Positions 1 through 8,349 of a stretch of DNA of 30,206 bases are shown here, piece after piece (the first letter of the stretch is position 1; every line of letters begins with the position of its first letter). The notes under the pieces are model-generated. The model made no database searches. It worked only from the letters and a program-made list of their open reading frames with translations, and was not told the origin of the DNA. The position numbers and the translations under genes were made by a program. This DNA is from Prorocentrum cordatum (taxonomy: Eukaryota; Sar; Dinophyceae; Prorocentrales; Prorocentraceae): positions 6,403-36,608 of the forward strand of contig CAUYUJ010002694.1 of assembly GCA_963575745.1 (NCBI GenBank), given 5' to 3'.

Positions 1-456
1 GCGTCGTCTTCGTCATCGCCAGGCTCAAGGAAATCCCACCAGCCCTTTGGGCGTGAGTGGTTTAGGGAGCCCTCTCTGTCCTCAACCCCCCTTCTTCCCC
101 TTCGGGGAGGGGTTTACCCCTCCCCCTACCCCCTCCCCCTGGACCTGGAGAGGGCGCCCCGCGGGTGGTCAGGGGGGTCCTTTTCGACGCCTGGGAGGGC
201 CAAAAAACTACGACCCTCACGAGGATTCTCGCCCCGACGGGGGGATAGAGAAAAAACCTCTCCTCTTCTGTGACGCCAAAATCATTGATTTTACTACGGT
301 TTTGGCCCCATTTTGGCCTTCTGAGGGGGCAGCGCTCCTCTTCCTTGTTCTCAGAATCATTGAGTTTACGAAGGTTTTGGGCTCATTTTGTCTTTCTCAG
401 GGGGTAGCGCTCATTTGCGCTTCTGAGGAGGTCGCAAGAGGCCCCAAGATGGCGCC

Positions 457-665
457 TTGATGCCCCCAGGAGGCTCCCAAGAGGCCTCCAAGAGGCCCCC
501 AAGAGGCCCCCAAGAGGCCCCCAGAGGCCCCCAACAGGCTCCCAAGAGGCCCCCACGAGGCCCCCAGAGCCCCCAAGAGGCCCCCAAGAGGTCCCCAAGA
601 GGCCCCCAAGAGGCCCCCAAGAGGCCCCAAGAGGCTCCAAGAGGCCCCCAAGAGGCCCCACGAGG
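457..665. repeat. AGGCCCCCAAG-type 11-bp tandem array
   Basis: Units of 9-12 bp built on AGGCCCCCAAG follow each other with small length changes. The same motif fills 19537-19740 in the related element. All six frames stay largely open, giving false Pro/Arg or Gly/Leu-rich ORFs. Confidence 0.9.
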
Positions 666-1185
666 AGCCCGAACGACTCACACCAGGACGAGGGGCCCGA
701 ACGACTCACACCACGAAGACCCGAAAGTGGAGCACCACAAGGAGTTCCCGAAGCTCTTACACCAAGAGACGAGCGCCCGAACGACGCACAAACCCACGAG
801 ACCCGAACGACCACACCAAAACGCCCGGGCCTCGAAAACGTCTCACACACGAGGCAGCCCGAACGACTCCACACCAGAGGAGGGGCGGGCCCAACAAGCC
901 ACACACGAGGACCCCGAAAACGACTTCAAAACCACGCGAGGCCCCGAACGACTCACACCACGAGGAGCCCGAACGAGTCACTCCAGGAGGAGGGGCCCGA
1001 ACGACTCACACCAGGACGAGGGGCCCGAACAACTCACACCACGAGAAGCCCGAACGACTCACACCAGGACGAAGAGCCCGAACGACTCACACCACGAAGA
1101 GCCCGAACGACTCACAACAGGAAGAAGGGCCCGAACGACTCACACCAGGACGAGAAACCCCAAACGACTCAAACCACGAGGAGCG
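666..1185. repeat. ACGACTCACACCA-type tandem array
   Basis: A degenerate unit of about 26-28 bp (GAACGACTCACACCAGGA, then CGAGGGGCCC) repeats with internal losses. It is absent from the short sister element at 19276-19837, so it is an expansion or a later acquisition. No coding potential is credible. Confidence 0.85.
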
Positions 1186-1374
1186 CTTTCTCTCCCTCCT
1201 CCTCCGCCTCGTCCTTCTCCCGCTCCCCCCACAAGGAGGATGTACAAGGAGGCGGGAGGAAGGAGTAACAGGGGAGATATGCGGGGGCAGGCGGAAACAC
1301 GCCTGAAAAACACGACTGTCGGCACGCTTCGCAAGAGTTGCTGTTGAGAGATGGGCTGGTGGGGATACGCGAAG

Positions 1375-1654
1375 CGTAAAGAATTCAGGAACGAGGAAAT
1401 TGAGAAACGTCGTAGTTAAGTCGAATGGAGGCACCTTCCCTTATTCCCTTCCCTGCTGAGAGGGGACATGGCTGGGGGGGGTCCTGGGACAAAGTACCGC
1501 CCCCCCCCCCCGGAAGACAAAGCCTCGTGGCTATTCTGGGGGCGCCCTGGTGTGGAACTGTCAGCGATTTTCAAGTGTCTGGTCGTGTCTATGTTCATGT
1601 CCCGCGCATCATATTATTTATCAATGTTTCGTTTGCGTTGTGATGGTCGCGGTG
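1375..1654. other. Sequence with no recognised gene
   Basis: The first 40 bp could be the end of an exon: a basic frame ends in TAA near 1414. The rest holds G and C homopolymer runs (1473-1480 and 1500-1511) and AT-richer sequence. I see no gene, RNA or mobile-element signature. Confidence 0.5.
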
Positions 1655-1870
1655 TATATTTTACGCGTTTTAGACATGTTTAGACATTCTTAGCCACGGA
1701 ATTAAACATGCTTAGCCACGAATAGCCACAAAGTAGCCACGGCATGACATTTAGCCACGTTTAACCATTTTTAGCCACGTTTAGCCATGTTTAGTCACGG
1801 GCGCGAACGAGTGTTTTGCATGCGGAAATTATAGCCACGTTTAGACACGAAATAAACACGCATGTTTTCT
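1655..1870. repeat. TTAGCCACG / TTAGACATG interspersed repeat, left block
   Basis: Short motifs TTTAGCCACG, TTAGACACG and TAGCCATG recur every 10-25 bp. The same motifs reappear at 2636-2905 on the far side of a triplet block, so the two blocks probably belong to one repeat island. The base composition is clearly AT-richer than the surroundings. Confidence 0.8.
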
Positions 1871-2149
1871 AATCCGAACATGTGCGAATGACTGTGTCGA
1901 AGCTCCCGAAGCGGTGGAACACAGATGAGGCTTGGCCGTTACCTGTGGCAGGAGGAAGGGGAAGACGGAGGAGCAGGCAGAGGATGAGCACGAGAAGGTA
2001 CGGAGGGAGAGACGTGGAGGGGTAAGCAGATGAGAGGGGGAATATGAGGATCAGGACCAGAAAAAGCATAGGGGAGGAATAAAGGCACGACGACGAATAA
2101 TAATGATAAGGTTAAGAAGGAGAACAACAACAATGAAATTCACGAAGAC

Positions 2150-2187
2150 GATGACGAAGACAATGACGACGACGACGACGACGACGT

Positions 2188-2218
<31 letters not shown>

Positions 2219-2320
2219 CGCCGCGGCGGCGGCGACTGCTACGACGACGACGAAAGATCTGCAACTGCCTTGGTTGTTGCCTCCTGTCGATCGTCGCCGT
2301 CGTCGTCGTCCTCGTCGTCC

Positions 2321-2356
<36 letters not shown>

Positions 2357-2450
2357 CCGCCGCCGCCGTCGCCGCCGTCGTCGTCGTCGTCGCATTCGTT
2401 TTCGTATTCGTCGTATTCCTCTCCGTCGTCGTCGTCGTAGTCGTTATGCT
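2150..2450. repeat. GAC/GTC triplet block, inverted arrangement
   Basis: (GAC)n with GGC variants runs from about 2155 to 2272. After a short unique spacer, (GTC)n with GCC variants runs from about 2290 to 2445. The two arms are complementary and could form a large hairpin. ORFs across it encode poly-Thr, poly-Arg or poly-Asp and are artefacts of the triplet. Confidence 0.9.
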
Positions 2451-2635
2451 CGACATCATCGTGTCCAACTTCCTCCCCCACCCTCGTCCTCTTTTTGCTC
2501 CTTCTCCCTCCCCTCTCCTCCGCTTCCTCCTCCTGGCGCGATGCGGGTGTGCTTTGTCTTGCTTGTCTTTGTGGGGCAACCTGCTTGATCGTGCGGGCAG
2601 CGATATTTAGCGTTTTCCCCGTCTGGGTCGCGGTT

Positions 2636-2905
2636 GTATATTAGCCACGTTTAGCCACGAAATAGCCACGGCAGTGAATCGATTTTAGCCACGAGTAGCC
2701 ATGTTTAGACACGATGTTTTTAGACACGGCATTTTTTTTAGACGCTGCCAAGTTTTTAGACATGTTTAGCCACTCGCAAGCCACGCCCAAGCGAGAAGCA
2801 CGCGCGGCTAAACCCGGCTAGAACTTACGATTTTAGACACTTTTGCACCGCGCTCAAGCAAGAGCAACGTCCCGGCTAAACGCGGCTAAAAATTTTAGCC
2901 GCGTC
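2636..2905. repeat. TTAGCCACG / TTAGACACG interspersed repeat, right block
   Basis: The motif family is the same as at 1655-1870. Here it appears in both orientations: TTAGCC early and GGCTAAA late. It ends in a near-perfect palindrome at 2880-2904. Confidence 0.8.
2880..2904. other. Perfect 12-bp palindrome ending the TTAGCC island
   Basis: ACGCGGCTAAAA and its exact reverse complement TTTTAGCCGCGT flank a single A. The stem uses the island's own TTAGCC motif. Confidence 0.85.
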
Positions 2906-2940
2906 TTCCAGGGCCTCAAGGTCCCGGGGGAGGTCCCGCC

Positions 2941-3416
2941 TTAAAGGTCGGCGGCGCCAGCCGTAAGGCCTTCCCAATGATAACAACTTGATTGCATCAA
3001 CCGGCCCTGAAACAGCTTAAACCGCATGATGGACCATGAACGAATACCCTGCGGTACCAAGTACCCCACATCCGCTGGAACAGGCCAGAGGTCACTGGAT
3101 GCTAGATCTTGCACCTGCTCGTGCACAGCGGACGGAGACCTTTTTGGTCTGCGGGTCAGGAGCGGGCCCCTTCCGGTCAAGAGCTACACGGGGCGCGAGT
3201 AGCCCTAATTGGGGAGACAGGGCGCGGGCGGGCGGGGCCTCAGGTGGCCGGAGAGCGTGGGTGCAGGCGGTGCCGAAGAGCTTGCACAGGAAAAGGTACG
3301 CCTTGGACAGGAGCCGGAGGCGAAGTCCTGGAGTGAGGGCGAAGTGGTGTTGCCGCAGCGGACGGAAGCATGCGTTCGAGTATCCCCGCGGTCGAGACCC
3401 TGTCGGGATCCCAATT

Positions 3417-3417
<1 letters not shown>
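2941..3417. other. GC-rich sequence with no recognised gene
   Basis: Several short frames are open on both strands, but none matches a family I know, and they overlap each other. A minus-strand frame runs into the CAG tract as poly-Gln, which alone is not evidence of a gene. Confidence 0.4.

Positions 3418-3450
<33 letters not shown>
3418..3450. repeat. (CTG)11 microsatellite
   Basis: An uninterrupted run of about eleven CTG/TGC triplets. Confidence 0.95.
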
Positions 3451-3453
<3 letters not shown>

Positions 3454-3508
3454 GGTGCTGCTCTCCTCCCGGGTCGTCCCGAACGGCCGCCGGAGGCCCG
3501 AGCTATGA

Positions 3509-3553
3509 TCTCCTCCTCCTCCATTTTCTTCCTCCTCCTCCTCCTCCTCCTTA

Positions 3554-3584
<31 letters not shown>

Positions 3585-3765
3585 TCTCCTCCTCTCCCTC
3601 CTCCTCCTCCTCCTCTCCTCCTCCTCCTCCTCCTCCTCCTCCCCCCTCGTCTCGTCCTCCTCCTCCTCCTCCTCCTCCTCCTCCTCCCTCCTCCTCCTCC
3701 TCCACGTCCTTTTCCTCCTCCTCCTCCTCCTCCTCCTCCTCCTTCCCCTCTCCCTCCTTTTGCTC
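3509..3765. repeat. TCC/CTC triplet tract
   Basis: About 250 bp of nearly pure (TCC)n with slips to CCCC and single T insertions. It generates false poly-Leu, poly-Ser, poly-Pro and poly-Glu frames. Confidence 0.95.
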
Positions 3766-4022
3766 CTCCTGTTGCTGCGTTGCGCAGAAGTAGACGACGC
3801 GAGCAGCATCGGATGCTCTCCTGCTTCCCAGACTTGCGCATGGCAGGAAGGTGACGAGAGGAGGACCAATCGGCACACGCATGCGGAGGAGAACGAGCAG
3901 CAGCGACTTTCTGGTCCAGGTTGCAGGGCGCTCTCAGAGCACGAAAGCAGCGGAAGACAGCGAGACACTGTATGCTGTAATTACTACGGCACTGCGCGGA
4001 CTTTGCCTGCCCTTCCCCTGTC

Positions 4023-4213
4023 TGACTACCTACCAGACCACCCCAACCCAACCCGAAGACCCGAATTTGACCCGAATTTGACCCGAATTTCGGGTTGGTG
4101 GGGGTACGGGTTCCATGTGTTTCTTCAATGTTCCCCGACCCCCCCCCCACTAGAAACGGAGGGCAAATTGAGGCCTTCGGGTTGGGTTGGGGTGGTTTGG
4201 TGGGTGGTGACTA
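4023..4213. mobile_element. 179-bp non-autonomous TIR element with TGACTA duplication
   Basis: TGACTA at 4023-4028 is repeated exactly at 4208-4213. Between them, the element (4029-4207) has inverted ends of about 40 bp sharing ACCACCCCAACCCAACCCGA, with a few mismatches. The core holds a direct repeat of ACCCGAATTTG and a C run. There is no coding capacity. The size, TIRs and TSD fit a MITE; I cannot assign a superfamily. Confidence 0.85.
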
Positions 4214-4334
4214 TCAGCGCGCCCAGCCTGCCCGCTCAAAGGGAACACAGCCTCGCAACCACCGTCGTCCGGCCTTCCGTCCTCGCCGCCCTGCTCCGGT
4301 CCTGCTCCAGTCAAGGAACGAAGCCCGTGGCACC

Positions 4335-4507
4335 GCAAGAGTTAAATCGGGCGTGTCCCCCTACAGGGGGATTTTCGACGAAAAATAAAAAATAGTCAAA
4401 CAATACCCCAACATGATCAAAAGATGCTCAAACAATAATCCCCAGACAATTTTTTACTATTTTTGAATATTCCTCCTGTAGAGGGACAGGCCCGACTTAA
4501 CGCAAGA
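4335..4507. mobile_element. 161-bp TIR element with GCAAGA duplication (GTTAAGT family)
   Basis: GCAAGA at 4335-4340 is repeated exactly at 4502-4507. The element (4341-4501) starts GTTAAATCGGGCGTGTCCCC and ends with the near-complement, finishing CCCGACTTAAC. Each end also contains a small hairpin, CCCCCTACAGGGGG or its variant. The core is A/T-rich (GTCAAACAATACCCC). Related ends occur at 10321, 13416, 16858, 17005 and 17172. The terminal GTTAAGT-like sequence resembles a 5' splice donor on either strand. It lies about 95 bp beyond the SKP1 stop codon. Confidence 0.9.
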
Positions 4508-4601
4508 GGCGTGCAACGCAAAGATTCTCAAACACCCCGGGCCTGTCGACGCTCGCCTCGACAGGATCATGCCGCGGGCCCTCGAAGCCCATCAGTGGGG
4601 C

Positions 4602-5096
4602 TCAGGCGTCTTCGCACCAGCGGTTTTCCTCGCGCACTTGCGCCTCCTCCTCCGGGGTGAAGTCGTTCACGATGTTGAACTGCTTGCGGATCTCCTCCGT
4701 GTTCTTGCCCTTGATCATGGAGGCTACCTTCGCGCAGGTGAGGTCCAGCAAGCTCTTGATGTCGAGGTAGTTCGCCGCTAGGATGAGCTCGAAGAGCACC
4801 TCCTGCTCGATGTTGACGTACTCGCTGTCCCACTCCGAGACGCCGCACTCGATGAGGTTGGTGCTCTTCAGCGGCTTCTGTATCTCCTCTGGCGCGTTGT
4901 CCTTGTGGTACTTGCAATAGTCCAGGACCTTGCTCAGGATCGCCGTCTTCACGTTCGGCAGCGGAATCTCCTCGTCGGTACCGCTGTCGTCAACCATGTT
5001 CTTGATCAGCGTCGACATGCAGGCGACCTCCGGCTCCACCTCGAAGACCTCGCCCTGCGACGACTTCAACTTGAGCAGCTCTCCGTCACCAGCCAT
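4602..5096 (-). CDS. SKP1: SKP1, adaptor of SCF-type E3 ubiquitin ligases
   Basis: SKP1 links cullin-1 to F-box proteins in the SCF ubiquitin ligase, which tags proteins for degradation in nucleus and cytosol. The 164-residue frame matches the family length and is complete. An N-terminal BTB/POZ-like fold (residues about 5-70) contains the IPLPNV motif and the LDYCKYH helix. The C-terminal Skp1 dimerisation and F-box-binding region (about 110-160) contains [25 protein letters not shown] and NDFTPEEE. It ends in the typical EN-x-W segment. The ATG at 5094-5096 is the natural SKP1 start, followed directly by the conserved [10 protein letters not shown]-like strand. There are no introns, frameshifts or missing residues. 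An intronless gene with a possible spliced-leader relict 80 bp upstream suggests origin from a recycled mRNA. Expression is not shown by the sequence. Confidence 0.96.
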   Translation of the reverse strand: MAGDGELLKLKSSQGEVFEVEPEVACMSTLIKNMVDDSGTDEEIPLPNVKTAILSKVLDYCKYHKDNAPEEIQKPLKSTNLIECGVSEWDSEYVNIEQEVLFELILAANYLDIKSLLDLTCAKVASMIKGKNTEEIRKQFNIVNDFTPEEEAQVREENRWCEDA

Positions 5097-5176
5097 GTTG
5101 TTGTGCCCTGCTTGCCCGCTCGGGGCAACAATCTTGCGATGTGTCGCACGAAGGGCAGCCGACCGACCCAGTCGTG

Positions 5177-5197
5177 CTCAAGCCAGATCGGATTCGG
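5177..5197 (-). promoter_or_regulatory. Possible degenerate spliced-leader relict upstream of SKP1
   Basis: On the minus strand this reads CCGAATCCGATCTGGCTTGAG. Aligned without gaps to the known dinoflagellate spliced leader (CCGTAGCCATTTTGGCTCAAG), 14 of 21 positions match, including the CCG start and the TGGCT block. It lies about 80 nt before the ATG, where a leader retained by cDNA recycling would be expected. The match is weak enough that chance is possible. Confidence 0.35.
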
Positions 5198-5635
5198 ATG
5201 AACGGGTGGGGGGGCAGAAGAGGGCGAGGAGGATCAGAACAGGGAGCAGCAAGAAGGAGACGAGGAAGGAAAGGACGACAATGAAGAAAAACAATACGAA
5301 AAAGCAGGAGGAGACGGGCGGGCGGGGGGCAGGAGAGGTAGAAGGGGGAGTGAGGGAAGAAAAGGGGGAGGGTCACGGGGAGGAAGGAAGTGGTTAGAGG
5401 AAGATACGCAAGTGGAGAAAAAAAGGCGACGATAAATGCGTAGCAGGTAGTGCAACAAAAGAGCAGGAGCAGGGATAAGGGCATGGGGATTGAGAGTATA
5501 ACGCAAAAACCACATGACGGTAACATATGACCTTAGCCAACGCGGGCTCCAAACACGGGGCTCTTGCATTGTATGCGGTGCTATATATGCGGCGCAACTG
5601 ATTTTTCAACCATAAGCTGACACATCCCACGCTCT
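5198..5635. other. Purine-rich sequence upstream of SKP1, no gene seen
   Basis: From 5215 to 5460 the plus strand is rich in GGA and GAA without a clean repeat. It could include the SKP1 promoter, but no defined element is recognisable. Minus-strand ORFs here are Leu/Pro-rich shadows of the purine bias. Confidence 0.4.
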
Positions 5636-6190
5636 TGCAAACATCCCACCCACCCACCCGCAACTCGGTTTGCAAAACCCACGCGGTGGCGATAGCGATG
5701 CATGTTTGGCGTTGGCTGGTGCATCTCTGCGGCCGCGCCAACCCTAGCACGCGCGCGCAGCGGCCAGCTAGTTTGGCACCGCCGACGCGGCCGCGATGGC
5801 GCTGACCGCTGGGCGCATCCCAGCGGGCCCTTCACTGCGAGTCGGCGATTTGGGCGGGCGCGATGATGATAGTGGCGATGCTGGTGACCCGGGCGGTTTT
5901 AAGTGACACGGATGGTGCCCCCCCCCCCCACACGCGCGCAAAGGCGCGCGAATGATGTCGGCATGCGGCGCCAGAGGCCCGTTTGGCAGAATATGTTGAA
6001 CAACGTATGGCCTTCTTGAGAAGTCGCAAGAGCGCGCGTACACATTCTGCTTTCAAAACTAATGTTGCGGAACCTTGTGCGTTTGAGCGTCTCCTGGACG
6101 CTCGGTTTTGCAATCCTTACGACGCCGCAGGTTTTGAAGGATTTCGGCATGCGCGCGCGACGACGCGCGCGCGTGCAGGAACTTTAAAAA
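5636..6190. repeat. Diverged direct duplication, first copy
   Basis: 5636-5850 is highly similar to 7340-7560, sharing for example GGCTGGTGCATCTCTGCGGC and CTGACCGCTGGGCGCATCCC. 5927-6030 is similar to 7806-7920, with AATGATGTCGGCATGCGGCG in both. The offset is about 1.7-1.9 kb. No frame is conserved between copies in a way that suggests a protein. Confidence 0.85.
6147..6176. repeat. GCGCGC hairpin, copy 1
   Basis: GCATGCGCGCGCG, a short spacer, then CGCGCGCGCGTGC forms a long GC stem. Related hairpins are at 6638-6663 and 8036-8064. Confidence 0.75.
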
Positions 6191-7339
6191 ACTGACGGGT
6201 TGTAATCCACTCTGCTGAACTTGAAGTCGTCATCTCCACTGCTCGCGCAAACGCCCCACCCCCCCATCCGCAATATGTGTGGCAAAACTCATGATGCGGG
6301 GGGGCGGCGGCGCCACCGATGACGACATCGATGATAACATCCTCATTGCCGATGCTCGTCACCGTGAGTCGATGACGAAGGTGAACAGATCGACGATACC
6401 CCGACGTGCGCGATGACAAGATGACGTCGGCAACGCAGGCGAGAATGACGAAAATGGCACCAGCGACGACGATGTTCAAGAGGGCGACGGCACGAACGAT
6501 AACGGCGCCAATGATGGCAAACACGTTGGCGATGCTGATGTCCATCTGTCGATGCGGCAGGTGTTCGCAATGATGCTGGCAATGTTGAAAAGGAAGTCCG
6601 CGCGCGCGCGGAAGTTCACCAAATCCGTCAGAGTGATCATGCGCGCGCGGCGGCGCGCGCATGTGGACCGCGTGGTTGTTTGTGCAAGGAATTCGCGCCC
6701 TCGGCGCATGACAGGAATATCGCGGGTGCACCGCGCGATGACATGAAATCGCTGGATTTGGCAGAATTCCTAACAATCCGATGAATTTTGAATGATTTTA
6801 CCATGAGCGCGCGGACAGGAAATGCGCAAGACAAGTGTTGCAAAACCCGTGTTTTTTGCTATATTTCTACGCTGGAAGATGCCTGCAAACACAATGTGTT
6901 TGGTACGATGCTCACATGGGCGCGCGCGTGATGGCTCCCCTGTATTTTTCTGCAAGGGATTATTGACATTTGCTTTCTTATGATGGAGAAGTGCGCGCAT
7001 CGCATTTTTTCCAAAAGGTGGCGGGGGGGGGGGGGGTCGATACCGATTTGGCTGAGATAATATGAACTCACAGGTAGGGTGGACGAGTGTGTAGAATAAC
7101 GGCGGTGTGGCTGGGATACTATGAAGTCACAGATAGGATGGACGTGCGTAGAACAAATATGAAATCGCAACACCCCAGGGGGATCGTTAACTTCCGGTGT
7201 GTGCGTGTGTGGGGGGGGGGGGGGGGTAGAGTCTATTCTTCTTTCAGAAAGGAGAATAAACGACTGTGCGCGCATGCAAATTCTTGAAGAGGATGGCGGG
7301 GGGGGGCTCGACGCCCGCTCGGCCGGGATGGTATGAGTT
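6191..7339. other. Intervening sequence of the duplication, no recognised gene
   Basis: 6300-6550 is rich in GATG and GACG motifs and resembles 7560-7710. 7022-7036 and 7211-7226 are G homopolymers. Short Arg-rich frames occur on both strands, but none is credible as a gene. Confidence 0.5.
6638..6663. repeat. GCGCGC hairpin, copy 2 (perfect 11-bp stem)
   Basis: CATGCGCGCGC, loop GGCG, then GCGCGCGCATG. The arms are exact reverse complements. Confidence 0.85.
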
Positions 7340-8080
7340 CGCAATCATCCCACCCACCCGCCAACAACTTGGTTTGTAAACCCCATGCGGCGGCGATTGC
7401 GATGCATGCTTGGCGCTGGCTGGTGCATCTCTGCGGCCGCGCCAACCCAGGCACGCGCGCGCAGCGGCCAGCTGCTTTGGCGCCACCGACGCGGCCGCGG
7501 CGGCGCTGACCGCTGGGCGCATCCCAGCGGGCACTTCCATGCGAGTCCGCTAGTTGGGCGGGCGCGGTATCATGGCAACGTCGGCTACGGTAGACGCGAT
7601 GATGACAGTGGCGATATTGGTGACGATGTTCGCATCGACGAAAGCGCGGCCATTGCGGGCGCCGATGCTGATCACGCCGACGACGATGACGGCGTCCTCG
7701 CGTCGGCGATGAAGGTTTTGCACAGAGTTCGAAATGCGCGCGCGGCCGACGCGCGAGAGTAGCCCGCATGGTATTATTTGACACGGATCGTGCCCCCCCC
7801 CTCCCCAGCACGCGCGCAAGGGCGCGCGAATGATGTCGGCATGCGGCGCCAGAGGCCCCTTCCGCTGAATTCCATGAAGGTGTTGGAAAACCAATGGTCT
7901 TCTTAAGAATTCGCAAGAGCGCGCGAGCAAGCTATTCTTGAAAACTCAGGTTGCGGAACCTCATGTTTCTGAATGTTTCTTGGGCAGTCGATTTTGCAAT
8001 CGCTAGGGAACTAGAAAGGTGTTTGAAAAATTTTGGCATGCGCGCGCGACAACGCGCGCGTGTGCACTTCGTCCCGTTTT
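7340..8080. repeat. Diverged direct duplication, second copy
   Basis: This is the counterpart of 5636-6190. It includes the C-run plus ACGCGCGCAAGGGCGCGCGA segment near 7806 and ends with the third GCGCGC hairpin at 8036-8064. The sequence between the matched parts differs in length from the first copy. Confidence 0.85.
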
Positions 8081-8261
8081 GCACAAAGGATTCTCGCGAC
8101 GGCACGCGCGCAAAGGCGGGAAGCCCGTTTAGTGACATGTCTGAGCATGTTGAAACATCCATCGTTTTCTGACGGTTTCGCAAGACCGCGCGCGCACGCT
8201 TTTTTCCCAACCAACCTGTGTTGTTGGGTCCTCGTTTTGAAGAGACGGTTCCCGCGTTCCT

Positions 8262-8330
8262 CCTCCACCTCCTCCTCCTCCTCTTCCTCCTCTCCTCCTC
8301 CCCCTCCTCCTCCCTCCTCCCCCTCTTCCC
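8262..8330. repeat. TCC-rich tract
   Basis: Interrupted (TCC)n, immediately 5' of the 77-bp minisatellite. Confidence 0.85.
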
Positions 8331-8349
8331 CGCGTTCCACCCACCCTGC

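Larger units (their letters stand above)
23..1374. mobile_element. Intron-like TIR element, long copy (GC...AG boundaries)
   Basis: The left end reads CAG|GC then AATCCCACCAGCCC-like sequence, and the right end reads GGGCTGGTGGGGAT then ACGCGAAG. The two ends are imperfect inverted repeats of about 13-14 bp. A second copy at 19276-19837 shares both ends and the first 150 bp, including the motif CTTCGGGGAGGGGTTTACC. This copy is longer because it carries an extra array at 666-1185. The outer edges fit a GC-AG intron in both copies. If it is removed here, the flanks join into an open frame of basic residues ending at a TAA near 1414. No protein domain is visible inside. The ORFs across it are low-complexity. 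Whether it is a spliced intron or a simple insertion is inference. Confidence 0.6.

Noticed and set aside
1655-1870. Telomeric repeat from TTTAG motifs
   Set aside because: TTTAGCCACG contains TTTAG but not TTTAGGG, and spacing between motifs is irregular.
3240-3968. Minus-strand poly-Gln/poly-Glu protein near the CTG tract
   Set aside because: It consists of the CAG and GGA repeats with short unrelated ends; no conserved domain is visible.
4905-5397. Plus-strand frames antisense to SKP1
   Set aside because: They are shadows of the GC-rich SKP1 codons and have no domain of their own.
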